Shown in pieces: positions 1 to 10,931 of a stretch of DNA of 64,000 bases (positions are counted from its first letter, which is position 1; each line of letters begins with the position of its first letter). The position numbers and the translations under genes are program-made. The notes under the pieces are model-generated. The model made no database searches. It had not been told where the DNA came from and worked only from the letters and a program-made list of their open reading frames with translations. The DNA is from Dugong dugon (lineage: Eukaryota; Chordata; Mammalia; Sirenia; Dugongidae): assembly GCA_030035585.1 (NCBI GenBank), contig CM057471.1, positions 93,435,819-93,499,818 of the forward strand, given 5' to 3'.

Positions 1-1979
1 CTCAATAAAATAGGTATAGAAGGGAAATTTCTCAACATAATAAAGGGCATCTATGCAAAACCAACAACCAACATCATTCTTAATACATAGGGACCGAAAA
101 CACTCCCCTTGAGAACAGGAACAAGACAAGGATGCCCTTTATCACCACTCCTATTTAACATTGTGCTGGAAGTCCTAGCTACAGCAATAAGGCAACAAAA
201 AGAAACAAAGGGCATTCAAATTGGTAATGAAGAAGTTAAACTGTCCCTATTTGCAGATGATATGATACCATACATGGAAAACCCAAAAACCTCCATGAGA
301 AAACTACTGGAACTAATAGAAAGATTCAGCAGAGTAGTAGGATACATGATAAACATACAAAAATCAGTTGGATTCCTATACACCAATAAGGAGAACGAAG
401 AAAAGGAAATCAGGAAAACAATACCATTTATAAAAGCACCTAAAAAAATAAAATACTTAGGAATAAATCTAACTCGGGATGTAAAAGACCTATACAAAGA
501 GAACTACAAAACACTGCTGCAAGAAACCAAAAGAGATCTACATAAATGGAAAAACACACCATGATCATGGATAGGTACACTCTACATCATGAAAATGACA
601 ATTCTACCTAAAGCAATTTACAAATACAATGCAATCCGGATCCAAATATCAACAACATTCTTTAAAGAGATGGAAAAATTAGTCATTAACTTTACATGGA
701 AGGGGAAGAAACCATGGATAAGTAAAGCACTATTGAAGAAGAACAATGAAGTAGGAGGACTCTCACTTCCTGACCTCAGAACCTACTATACAGCTACCGT
801 AGTCAAAACAGCCTGGTACTGCTACAACAACAGATACATTGACCAACGGAACAGAATTGAGAACCCAGATGTAAATCCAACCACCTACGGTCACCTGATC
901 TTTGACAAGGGCCCAAAGTCCATCAAACAGGGAACAGACAGTCTTTATAACAAATGGTGCTGGCAAAACTGGATATCCATCTGCAAAAAAAGAAACAGGA
1001 CCCATACCTCACGCCGTATACAAAAACTAATTCAAAATGAATCAAAGACCTAAATATAAAGCCAAAAACCATAAAGTTCATAGAAGAAAAAATCGGACCA
1101 ATGCTACAGGCCTTACTACATGGCATTAACCAGATACAAACCATAACTATCAACACACAAACCCCAGAAGATAAGCTAGATGACTGGGATCTTCTCAAAA
1201 TCAAACACCTATGCTCTTCAAAAGACTTCACCAAAAGAGTAAAAAGAGAATCTACAGACTGGGAAAAAATTTTTGGACCGTACAAGTCAGACAAAGGTCT
1301 AATCTCCATAATCTACAAGAAAATCCAACACCTCTACAACAAAAAGACAAATAATCCTATTAAAAAAATGGGCAAAGGAAATGACAGACACTTCACCAAA
1401 GAAGACATTCAAGTGGACAACAGACAGATGAGGAAATGCTCGCAATCACTAGCCATTAGATAAAAGCAAATTAAAACCACAGTGAGATGCCATCTCATCC
1501 CGGCATTACTGGCACGAATCAAAAACGCTGGAAATAACAAATGTTGGAGGGGTTGTGGGGAGATCGGAACTCTTATGCACTGCTGGTGGGAATGCAAAAT
1601 GAGACAACCATTTTGGAAAATGATATGGTGCTTCCTCAGAAAGCTAGAAATAGGCATACCATTTGATCCAGCAATCCCACTCCTAGGAATATATCCTAGA
1701 GAATAAGAATCATCACATGAATGGACATATGCAAGCACACCCATATTCACTGCAGCATTGTTCACAATAGCAAAAAGATGGAAACAACCTAGATGCCCAT
1801 CAGCAGATGAATGGATAAACAAACTATGGTACATACACACAATGGAACACTACGCAACGATAAAGAACTATGATGAATCTGCAAAGCATCTCACAACATG
1901 GATGAATCTGGAGGGCATCATGCTGAGTGAAATAAGTCAATCACAAAAGGACAAATATTGTATGAGACCACTACTGTAA
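1..1979 (+). pseudogene. LINE-1 ORF2 reverse transcriptase fragment, disrupted
   Basis: L1 ORF2p nicks DNA and reverse-transcribes L1 RNA. Frame 1 reads from base 1 through RT block '[14 protein letters not shown]' (about 118-162) and the catalytic FADD motif (250-261), with in-frame stops at 88-90 and 562-564, to a stop at 1051-1053. The homology then continues in frame 3 (from about 1060) through 'KTNNPIKK' and the C-terminal cysteine motif CWRGCGEIGTLMHCWWEC (about 1543-1596), with further stops, to about 1979. The palm catalytic aspartates are intact, but at least two stops and one frameshift make it non-functional. Confidence 0.92.
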
Positions 1980-2925
1980 AAACTCATTAAAAGGTTTACC
2001 CACAAAAAGAAACAATCTTTGACGGTTACTAGGGAGGGGAGGGGTAGAGATGGAAAAACACTCAACAGACAATAGATAAGTGGTAACTAGAAGGGTGAAG
2101 GGTAAGGCAGTACACCATACTGGGAAAGCCAGCACAACTTGTACAAGGAAAGGTCATGGAAGCTCCATAGACACATCCAAATTCCCTGAGGGACTGAATT
2201 GCTGGGCTGAGGGCTGTGGGGACCATGGTCTCAGGGAGCATCCAGCTCAATTGGCATAACATAGTTTATAAATAAAATGTTCTACAATACACTTTGGTGA
2301 GTAGCATCTGGGGTCTTAAAAGCCTGTGAGCAGCCAACTAATATATTCCACTGGTCTCACCCCTTCAGGAGCAAGGGAGAATGAAGAAAACTAAAGATAC
2401 AAGGAAGATTAGCTCAAAGGACTAATGGACCACAACTACCACAGCCTCCACCAGACTGAGTCCAGTACAACTAGATGGTGCCCAGCTACCACCACTGACT
2501 GCTCTGACAGGTATCTTAATAGACGGTCCTGGACAGAGCTGGAGAAAAATGTAGAAGAAAATTCAAACTCACAAATAAAGACCAGACTTACCGGCCTGAC
2601 AGTGACTGGAGAAACCTCGAGAATATGGCCCCCAGACACCCTTTTAGCTCAGTAATGAAGTCACTCCCAAGGTTCACCCTTTAGCCAAAGATTAGACAGG
2701 CCCATAAAACAAAATGTGACTAAAGGGGCACACCAGCCAAAAAGGTGTCAGGCAGGAGGTGTCAGGAAAGCTGGTGATAGAGAACCCAAGCTCAAGAAGG
2801 GAGAGTGTTGCCATGTCGTGGGGTTGTTAACCAATGTCATAAAACAATATGTGTACTAACTGTTTAATGAGAAACTAGTTTGTTCTGTAAACCTTCATCT
2901 AAAGTACAATAAAAAAATAAAATAG
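1..2925 (+). mobile_element. LINE-1, 3' half (ORF2 C-terminal half plus 3' UTR)
   Basis: The element enters from the left window edge inside ORF2 and runs to an A-rich 3' end containing AATAAA near 2908-2925. Order: reverse transcriptase palm, thumb, cysteine-rich C-terminus (to about 1979), then a roughly 0.95 kb 3' UTR. The UTR shares blocks ('ggtctcacccct..ggagcaa', 'gatggtgcccagctacca', 'ttgttaaccaatgtc') with the L1 3' ends at 18.6, 36.7 and 51.4 kb. The 5' end lies outside the window, so its full length is unknown. It is followed at once by an RTE remnant that may be the DNA it inserted into. Confidence 0.93.
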
Positions 2926-2953
2926 ATTGTCTCAACAACAACAACAACAAAAA
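2926..2953. repeat. CAA-rich junction between L1 tail and RTE remnant
   Basis: A run of about five CAA units follows the L1 poly(A). CAA repeats are typical 3' tails of RTE-type elements in this window (17.8 kb, 15.04 kb), so this may be the tail of an otherwise missing copy or target sequence. Too short to assign. Confidence 0.5.
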
Positions 2954-3220
2954 GAAAACCCTATAGATCACAACAGAACATTGTCTGACTCACTTGCTTT
3001 GGACATATCATCAGGAGGGATCGATTGCTGGTGGGGGACATCATGTTTGATGAACTAGAGGGCCGGTGAGGGAAATCCTCAGTGAGACAGACTGACATAC
3101 CAGCCGAAATGGTGGATTTGGACACGCCAGGAATCCTGAGGATGACGAAGGACCAGTCGACGTTTTGTTCTGATGTACACAGATCACCATGAGTCAGAGT
3201 CGACTCGTAGGCAGCTATCT
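2954..3220 (+). mobile_element. Internally deleted RTE (BovB-like) remnant
   Basis: The start ('gaaaaccctatagatcac' onward) matches the RTE 5' region seen at 8980 and 17580. After about 40 bp it jumps to the RTE C-terminal coding and 3' tail ('gctttggacatatcatcagg', ending 'caccatgagtcagagtcgac'), as at 26310-26530. All of the endonuclease and RT is missing. Non-coding now. Confidence 0.75.
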
Positions 3221-4767
3221 ATTTGTCTTCACATTATGAAAGTGTTCTCCTGGTTCAAGCCATAGGATCCAACTGCAAGATCAATTAAAACATCCAGGGA
3301 GCAAAGTTTATTTCCAGGACTACCATTCTGTGATTCCAGGAGGGAACACTTCCGTTCCATCCTGACAGTTCTGACAGAGATCAGAGCTAAGGTCTTGGAA
3401 TCATACAGCTCCTATCAGGGCCAAATCCCAAAACTGAAAGGAGGAAAGAAGGGCCTTTGTGCTTTTTTCTGAAGCCTGTCGGAGCCTTATCTTGGTTGGT
3501 CTTGGAGACAGAATTGCCTTCCTCTGTGTACTCTTTAATTTTCTCTCCTCATATTCGATACGGGGAGGGACCTGAGAAGGTTGACTGGAGAAGGTTAACC
3601 CACACACAATATGCATTATCCGTTGCCCTTTTCTGATTTCAAATTAAGTATATAATTAGTAAAAGAGGAAATCCATGCCTTCTGGTGATGAAAAATTAGT
3701 AAATCAATAGGTGGCTGCCTCCGCAGAGACTCTGGGGAATTTCGGGTCGTCAGCTGGGGCTGCCAGTTATCTGAAACGGCAACATGGGCATCTTCCTGAG
3801 GCCTCAAAGCACTAAGCAAATGCCCCACTTCTGGGCTGGCTGGCTCTGAAGATTTGCAAGGAGAAATGAGAAGACGAAACTGATCTGTTAAAATGTAGGT
3901 AACAAGGTAGAAGCAATGAAATTGCTTTTAGTACTGCCAGAAAGCTTGGAAAACAAAAGCTCTGTATACATTTTTTTTTTTTTAATATTATACTTAAGAG
4001 AAATTGTTTTCTCTGCTTTTCCCCCCACCCACTACAAATGATGCATTCTGTCTATTGTCTACTGCTTTATATACCAAAAAGGTGCATTTAGGGAGTTGTT
4101 ATGTGGCCGCCCTCTTAGGTGTTGGAGGATATATAGCACTTTTTACCCTTAATTGTGTGTTGCCTTGATTTTATGGCCTGCTGGCACAAGGCAACATTTT
4201 TTAGTGTCATTTGGGGGATGGATACATTTACTGATATGCCAGGCTTTCTGTGTTCATAAACTCTTGCATATGGGGACTTGAATAAACCTTTTTGTGTAAA
4301 TTTCTTCAGTGACACTATCCTTCTCTAAACACTGGTAACCCACAGCCAACTGAAGAAATAAACAGTCAGGTCCATGTGTTTGTATTCAGCATATTCCCTG
4401 TGTGGTAAGGTGCTGTGTTGCGTACACTTTCAGTGCTATGTAAATAAACCATTGTTGCATTCATTCACTTGGGTTTATGAACAGCAGAATCCCAGAATTG
4501 TTTTGTTCCAATACAACCTTCAACTTATTGCTTTTACAGAAATATACTATTTAATTAGCACCACTGGAACTCCCCCTCTCATGATAGATTTAATGACTCA
4601 TGTGGCAATTAGTATTTTGGAATTGTGTTATAATTTGTGTTGTACAAAATTAACCTCGATTGAGATCACAGGTGTTCTTTTTAGGTATTTTTAACCTGAT
4701 TTCTTTAAAGTTAAACACAACTGCTATTCCTTTTGAAAAGCCTACTAGGAAAGGCTCCTCCTTCAGA
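3221..4767. other. Mostly single-copy sequence
   Basis: No repeat family was recognised across about 1.5 kb. It contains a poly(T) run at 3970-3983 and a minus-strand candidate exon (3401-3571, separate entry). A second minus-strand open frame (3616-3828, 70 codons) lies just upstream on that strand; it has no recognisable domain or clear splice sites. Confidence 0.5.
3401..3571 (-). CDS. Candidate terminal coding exon, unidentified protein
   Basis: On the minus strand a pyrimidine-rich tract (ctccagtcaaccttctcag) ends in AG at 3573-3572. The next base opens a phase-0 frame of 56 codons that runs without a stop to TGA at 3403-3401. The peptide is basic and begins VPPRIEYEERKLK. It contains no domain I recognise. 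The phase matches the end of the ankyrin exon at 13377-13506 on the same strand, so it could be a downstream exon of that gene; this is inference. It could equally be a chance open frame beside a chance acceptor. Confidence 0.3.
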   Translation of the reverse strand, partial: VPPRIEYEERKLKSTQRKAILSPRPTKIRLRQASEKSTKALLSSFQFWDLALIGAV

Positions 4768-4935
4768 TCTGGCTGAGTGGTTAAAAGTGGGGGCTTTGGA
4801 GAGAGCTGGGCTGGATTCTACTTTTGGTTCCTGTGTGATCTCTCTGAGCCTCAATTTCACTGCTTATAAAAGAAGATTATTCATTCCTACATTTTAGGTT
4901 GTTGTGAGGATTGAATGTAATAAACTTTGTCACTT
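4768..4935 (+). repeat. MIR SINE
   Basis: Shows the MIR order: tRNA-like 'gagtggttaaaagtg', 'ctgggctggattc', the core 'tgtgatctctctgagcctcaatttc', then 'gttgttgtgaggattgaatg'. Diverged, as expected for this ancient mammalian family. Confidence 0.75.
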
Positions 4936-4947
4936 GGAGGATTTATA

Positions 4948-5330
4948 CCACACCTCAGGTCTCACTCAGATTTACTTAGGAAACCTTTCATGATCCTCAA
5001 CCCTGGGCCAGGTATTCCACTTGGGTGCCCCCACTGGACATTTTAGTTCCTTTATCACTAATAGTAATTCCCATCAAGTCGATTCTGACTCATGGTGACC
5101 CTATGTGTGTCAGAGTAGAACTGTGCTCCGTAGGGTTTTCAATGACTAATTTTTTTAGAAGTAGATCACCAGACCTTTCTTCTGAGCCACACTGGGCCTT
5201 GAACCTCCAAACTTTCAGTTAACAGCCGAGTGCTTAACCATTTGCTCCACCCAGGGACTTCACTGCTCTGAAATTGTACACTTGTCTGAGTCTCTCTCCC
5301 ACCACTTTCTCTCACCTCCCCTATACCCCT
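4948..5330 (+). repeat. L2-like fragment interrupted by a SINE
   Basis: 'cctcaggtctcactcag...aggaaacctttcatgatcct' resembles the L2 3' region ('caggtctcagctcaaatgtcac..ccttccctgacc'). Similar L2-like text seems to resume after the SINE at 5067-5260 ('ctctgaaattgtacacttg'). Family call by eye only. Confidence 0.4.
5067..5260 (-). repeat. Afrotherian tRNA-RTE SINE, antisense, type B
   Basis: Reads in reverse: 'catcaagtcgattctgac' tail, 'agagtagaactgtgctcc', ending in the head complement 'cttaaccatttgctccaccc'. The 'gctccaccca gggac' head end and 'tgtgctcc' body mark the variant also seen at 41010 and 42388 (called type B here), distinct from the common copies ending 'accagggctcc'. Confidence 0.85.
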
Positions 5331-6028
5331 CCATACACTACTGACTGTACATTTGTGAAGGCAGAATTAGATTTATATTTTTCACAGCTTGTGGTAATTA
5401 TTGATGCTGTTCACAAAAATACATCCATTTATTCTTCTGGGTACGTGGTAAGATTGCACTTCCTGACATTCTAGTGTCTGAAACGGGGCCATGTGACCAT
5501 TTGGCCAATGAGCTGTCAACAGAAATAATGGGCATCACTTTCAGGGCAGAGCATTTAACTGCTAGTTGGAGACACTAGGTCTTTCTCCCTCAGTGAATGG
5601 CAACTTCCAGGAAGATGGGTGCTCCATTAGTCTAGGGCCCTGAGGGGCTACAATGAACACAGCCCCCCACTGTTCCGTGATGGACATGGAGAATAAATGA
5701 GATATAAACCTGTGTTGATTTAGGTTACTGGCATTTTGAGGTTTTATCTCAGATTCCTGGGTCTCCTTCTTCCTCTGTTGCTCCAGGCAAATAGAGACCA
5801 GCTGATGTATCTTGGGTGGCTCTTCCTAAGCTTTTAAGAGCCCTGGCCCTACTCTAAAAACAGAAACTAAAAAGCAGAAACTGTAAAAGCATTATTAGCC
5901 CAATTGACCTGAGAGGCCCACAACACCATACCCGTAAACCTCGGACCAAAAAAATTATTCCCATGAGGTGTTTGCTTGTGCTTATACAGTACCAATAGTG
6001 CCAGTCTTTTATTTATTTATTTTTTTTT
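5261..6028. other. Single-copy or unrecognised sequence
   Basis: Beyond the possible L2 piece near 5261-5330, no repeat, exon or RNA gene was recognised. The forward open frame at 5274-5474 shows no domain. T-rich run at 6009-6028. Confidence 0.4.
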
Positions 6029-6266
6029 GGCTGCTGTCTTTATTATAACATTCTATTTGCCATTTCTCCACTACCCCTTTCTTCCTGGTGTACAGTTTGG
6101 TGATATTAGCTACAAAAGTCTCTCCATAAACGACTAGTAAGCATTGCTCCTCATCAAACATGGTGCTACTGACCAGAGCTTACACTGCTCCACTTGGTTT
6201 ACATACATTAGTGCTGATTAATGTCATAGCATCCTTGCCTTCCTTGTACTCCAAGTTCTCTTGCAT
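6029..6266 (-). pseudogene. Protein-like segment, possible processed pseudogene, unidentified
   Basis: Reading the minus strand from ATG at 6266-6264 gives 79 codons with a single stop (codon 29) and otherwise coding-like text, including 'FDEEQCLLVVYGETFV' and 'TKLYTRKKG'. It then runs into an A-rich tract (plus-strand poly(T), 6009-6028) preceded by AATAAA, as in a retrocopy. Similarity may extend upstream to about 6310. I could not identify the parent protein. The AATAAA falls inside the open frame, so the A-tract could instead be incidental or mark internal priming. Confidence 0.35.
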
Positions 6267-6324
6267 TTAGGTGATTTTTGTAGCTATAAGAACAAAAGCC
6301 CTCCTCCATCAGTTGAGTCAAGGC

Positions 6325-6492
6325 CAAAAACCAAACCAAACTCTTTGCTGTCAAGTCAATTCTGACTCATGGCAACCTTATGTGTGACAGAGTAGAACTG
6401 CTCCATAGAGTTTTCTTGGCTGTAATATTTATGGAAGCAGATTGCCAGGCCTTTATTTTGTGGCGCAGCTTGGTAGGTTTAAACTGCCAAGT
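6325..6492 (-). repeat. Afrotherian SINE, antisense, head-truncated
   Basis: Starts at the complement of the tail ('aaaaaccaaaccaaac'), then 'gtcaattctgactcatgg' and 'agagtagaactg'. It contains the longer middle ('ggctgtaatatttatggaagcagattgccagg') and stops before the tRNA-like head. Confidence 0.82.
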
Positions 6493-8324
6493 AGGTCATT
6501 GCCAGGCCTTCAGTAATTATCAGCTATAGCAAGACAGCAGACTCTTGTGTGGTCTGCCTTCAATCTTGCAACAACAAATCATATCTGCCAGAAAGTAGTG
6601 TTGAAACAGCTGTAATATGAACCCCCACTGCTTCTGATAAAATAAACTAATATTTCCTAGACTTTCTGCTGTAAAAGGGCATAACCTGGCCAGGGTTAAA
6701 AAACAGAATTCCCTAGTGTCACCAGCAAGAACTGACTAATGCATTTTCTTAAAAAACCCAACCTATCATGGTTATAAAAATATTTTTTTCTCTGTTGCCT
6801 GTTGATTAGAGAGTCCTTATGGGTCTAAGCTGCTTGAGGGCTTGAGGGCTTTTGAAGGGCTTGGTATTGTTGTTAATGATGGGGATTTTGATTTATAGCC
6901 TTTTTTTTTCTTCCTCTTGCTGCAAAGGTTTTATAGTCCAACAGATGGATTAATAGATGGAGCACTACATCCACACAAGGTCTTTGGATTGTGGTCCCGT
7001 TAGTCGTGCATAAGACTGGATAAGAGGAAGAAAAAAGTAAGAAGTGAAGAAAGTAAAAGAAGAGGTGAGAGAAGGCATGAAAGGGGGGAAAGTCCAGGGG
7101 AATATAGAGAAAGGAGAATTAACTTCAGGAGAAAATACAAAAACGGAATAATGGCTTCAGGAAACCAAAACAGAGATCCGGAAACAAATCTAGTGATGTG
7201 ATTATTAAACAAGTGGGCAGTCAAACAGGGAGGAAATGAGATGCAGCCTTTTAAAATGAGTTGTGTGGGAGGTATTAGTTCATTGTGACCTATTAGGTCG
7301 GATAAGCAAAATACAGAAGAGAAAACTGTACAAACCGATGGCCAGGTCTCAATGACAGAGCAAAGAGAGAAAATGAGATGAGTATTATAATAATTCATAT
7401 TAACATCTCAGTTAGATTGGTGATTAAGGCAAGATAAAAAGAGTTGTGTCTGAGTCGCGTTGAGAATTCGCACAATTATTTAGTTTCACCACTGTAAACC
7501 TATTCTAGGCCGTAGTTAATACCCTCTACCCCTGCATATCCCTATACCCCCAAAACCCAGGGTTCTAGAATTACATAAATACATCTTCTACTGAGGACAA
7601 GATCTTCATTTGTAAACTTAGAATGCTTAAGTTCACTGCTTGCTGACAAATCCAAATTCTAGCTCAGCTAGAGAATCCATGAGGAAATTAAAGAAAAAAA
7701 AAATAAAATAGCAGGATACAAAGAAGACCACGTAACACGTTGGCTGCTATATCTTGTTTCCCATTTTTCTTCACTTGGTCAAGATCCAAAAGCAGTTTTA
7801 GGATTTTGGGGAACAACTAAAACTCTTAAAGTTTACCAGTAGTGAGAAGGAAGGAGAGAAGAGGCAAGACAAGCTGATGATAGAGCATCAGTTCAATGCA
7901 TTCCCCTAGGGGTGTTCCAAGAGTGGAAGTTGTTCATCCACAGAACAAAGACAGTTCATCTTCATGCATGACTGTTCCTGAACAGACCAGAGGATTTTTC
8001 AAAATCTTTTGAAAGAAGCTTCATGAGTATGGAAGAAAAGTTCCTAGAAAACTCAGCCACATTGAATCAGAAAATACATGAATCTGGGAGAGAACTGAGC
8101 AAGTCTTTGATGTCACACAGAAATACGAAGTATTAGGCAGAAAAACCAGTCTCAGGCCCTAAATGGTAGAAATGGTAGAAGACTAGGTTGGCTCAACCGT
8201 ATTTTGTTACTTTAACAGAAAATTATAACTAATTCCAATTCTACTTCTTTCAAAATAGTCGTTAGATATATGTGTGTGTATCTGAAGACTATATATGCAT
8301 ACATGTGAATGTATATATGTACAT
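6493..8324. other. Single-copy or unrecognised sequence
   Basis: No recognisable repeat family or exon in 1.8 kb. Notable composition: a purine-rich plus strand at 7010-7140 that produces a spurious minus-strand open frame (7000-7398), and TG/TA-rich simple sequence at 8265-8325. Confidence 0.45.
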
Positions 8325-8521
8325 GTTGTTGTTATTATTGTTGATTTCAACTCATAGTGACCACATGGGACAGAGTAGAACTGCACCCATAAGGTTTCAT
8401 AGGCTGTAAACTTTATGGGACCAGATAGCTAGGTCTTTCTTAGGCAGAGCCATTGATGGCTTCAAACCACCAACCTTTTGGTTAGCAGCCAAGCCCTTAG
8501 TCATTGCACCACCAGTGCTCC
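8325..8521 (-). repeat. Afrotherian SINE, antisense, long-middle variant
   Basis: Reads 'tgttgttattattgttgat', 'caactcatagtgacc', 'agagtagaactgc', 'ggctgtaaactttatggga', then the head complement 'ttggttagcagccaag...caccaccagtgctcc'. It abuts a TA/TG-rich stretch on the left. Confidence 0.87.
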
Positions 8522-8787
8522 TTATACATGTACATATACATAACATATTTGTATGCAAATAACAGGTGCATTATACGTTTTTTTTGCCAACCACACAACC
8601 CCCTTGGTGTGTTATTATCCTATGCACTCTATGAGTGTTCTATGTGTGGGTATGTGTGGGAGAGTTATTTGCTAAAACTGTGCATGTGTGTGTATATGTA
8701 TGTACACATATCTAAAAACTAGTTGACAGTGAGTCAATTCCAACTCATACTGACTATATATATATACACATATATAAATATACATAT
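8522..8787. repeat. TA/TG-rich simple sequence with a SINE tail scrap
   Basis: Alternating purine-pyrimidine tracts (about 8655-8710 and 8753-8785) flank a short antisense SINE tail remnant at 8719-8752 ('gtgagtcaattccaactc'). Confidence 0.6.
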
Positions 8788-8967
8788 CTCCACCACTAGT
8801 CTGCCAGTTTGTCATACTGTGATGGCTTACATTGTTGCTGTGATGCTAGAAGCTATGCCACTGTATTTCAAATAGCAGCACGGTCACCCATGGTGGACAG
8901 ATTTCAGCAGAGCTTCCCAACTAAGATAGGCTAGGAAGAAGGACCTGGCAATCTACTTCTGAAAAAA

Positions 8968-10930
8968 TTGGCCAGTGAAAACCTTATGAATAGCAGCCGA
9001 ACATTGTCTGATATAGTGCTGGAAAATGAGCCACTCAGGTCGAAAGGGGCTCAAAATATGACTGGGGAAGAGCTGCCTCCTCAAAGTAGAGTTGATCTTA
9101 ACAACGTGGATGGAATCAAGCTTTTGGGACCTTCATTTACTGATGTGGCACAACTCAAAATGAGAAGAAATGCTGCAAACACCCATTAATATTCAGAAAA
9201 TGGAAAGTAGGAAGTATGAATCTTGGAAAATTTGAAGCTGTCAACAAAGAAATGGAATACTTGAAGATAGATAACCTAGGCATTAGTGAGCTGAAATGGA
9301 CTGTTATTGGACATTTTGATTAGGACAATCGTATGGTGTACTATGCCAGGAATGACAAATTGAAGAGGAAAGGCATCACATTCATTGACAAAAACAACAT
9401 TTCAAGATCTATCCTGAAATGTAATACTGTCAGTGGTAAGATAATATCCATACACCTGCAAGGAAGACCAGTTAATACAACTATTATTTAAATTTACACA
9501 CCAACCATTAATGCCAAACATGAAGAAACTGAAGATTTTTAACAACTTCCACAGTCTGAAGTTAATCATACATGCAGTCAAGATGCATTGATAATTACTG
9601 GTGATTGGAATGCAAAAGATGGAAACAAAGAAAGACCAGTAGTTGGAAAATACAGCCTTGATGACTGTGATGGTTAAGATTGTGTGTCAACTTGGCTAGG
9701 CCATGATTCTCAGTGTTTTGGCAGTTGCATAATGTTATGTTCCCTGTTGAGATCTGATACGTGATCACCCCCACAATGGGATCTGCAGTGAGTGGTACTC
9801 GGGAAGGCAGCGCCTGTGGCGGCTCACTGCCCCTTCAGCCTTCATCTCTCCGCCCTCTGCCTAGTCCTTCCTGCTCTCCTTGCCAGGGCTTTTGCTTGTT
9901 CTGGATCCTGCAGTTGGCTCCTGTTCATCTGACCTCCGGTTCTTGGGACTTGAGCCAGCAGCTTACCTGTGGTCTTGCCTGCTGATCTTGAGATTCATCA
10001 ATCTTCACAGTCTATAAGCAACAGCCCTGCTTTCCAGCCTGCCGATCTTAGGTTCACCAGCCCCTTCAGCTACATGAGTCAGGAGAAGCCTCTTTCTTGT
10101 CCCATGGACTTGGGACATTACAGCCTCTAAAAACCACATGAGCCATTTCCTTGATACAAATCTCTCTCTCTATATATGTATATTTATACGCTTTACTGGT
10201 TTTGCTTCTGTAGAGAACCCAGCCTAAGACAATGATAAAAACGATGCCAGAGATCACACTGTAGAATTTTTCAAGACCAACAACTTATTCATTGCAAATA
10301 CCATTTTTCAACAACATAACTGGTGACTATACACGTGGACCTCACCAGATGGAAACCATAGGAATCAAATCGACTGCATCTGTGGAAAGAGACAATGGAG
10401 AAACTCGATATCATTAGTCAGAACAAGTCCAGGGGCCAAAGGCAGAACAGACCATCAGTTGCTCATATGCAAGTTCAAGCTGAAGCTGAAGAAAATTAAA
10501 ACATGTCCACAGGAGTCAAAACAGGAACTTGAGTATATCCCACTTGAATTTAGAGACCATCTCAAGAATAGATTTGATGCATTGAACACTAACGACTGAA
10601 GACCAGATGAACTGTGGGATGACATCAAGGACATCATACATGAAGAAAGCAAAAGGTCATTAAAAAGACAGGAAAGAAAGAAAAGACCAAAATGGACGCC
10701 AGAAGAGACTCTGAGACATGCTTGTGAACATGTACAGCTAAAGCGAATGCAAGAAATGATGAAGTAAAAGACCTGAACAGATAATTTCAAAGGGTGACTC
10801 AAGAAGACAAAGTAAAGAACTATAATGACATATTCAAAGACCTTGAGTTAGAAAACCAAAAGAAAAGAACACACTTGGCATTTCTCAAGCTGAAAGAACT
10901 GAAGAAAAAACTCAAGCCTTAAGTTGCAAT
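8968..10930 (+). pseudogene. RTE N-terminal and APE endonuclease region, broken
   Basis: An open frame from 8968 to 9189 carries the N-terminal part ('EELPPQSRVDLNNVDG'). After a frame change comes the endonuclease: 'GISELKWT' with the catalytic Glu (about 9280-9300) and 'ITGDWNAK' (about 9593-9618). The LTR at 9666-10231 splits the domain; it resumes with 'NNLFIANT' (10270) and 'DHQLLICK' containing the catalytic His (about 10450). Several stops (for example 9320-9322, 9489-9491) remove function. The same region is present antisense at 28842-29781. Confidence 0.85.
9666..10231 (+). mobile_element. Solo LTR (TG..CA), ERVL/MaLR-like
   Basis: Begins TGTGATGGTTAAGATTGTG and ends AACCCAGCCTAAGACA, flanked by a 5-bp direct repeat ATGAC (9661-9665) / ATGAT (10232-10236), the expected duplication for an ERVL-type LTR. 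It interrupts the RTE endonuclease frame. It has no coding capacity and no adjacent internal region, so it is probably a solo LTR. Related copies lie at 12033, 34098 and 35202. Family name not verified; resemblance to MaLR LTRs of other mammals is from memory. Confidence 0.8.
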
Positions 10931-10931
10931 T

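Noticed and set aside
216..497. Antisense open frame inside the L1 ORF2
   Set aside because: Shadow of the reverse transcriptase frame.
7000..7398. 132-codon minus-strand open frame, leucine/serine-rich
   Set aside because: Comes from a purine-rich plus strand; hydrophobic low-complexity text and no start context or splice signal.
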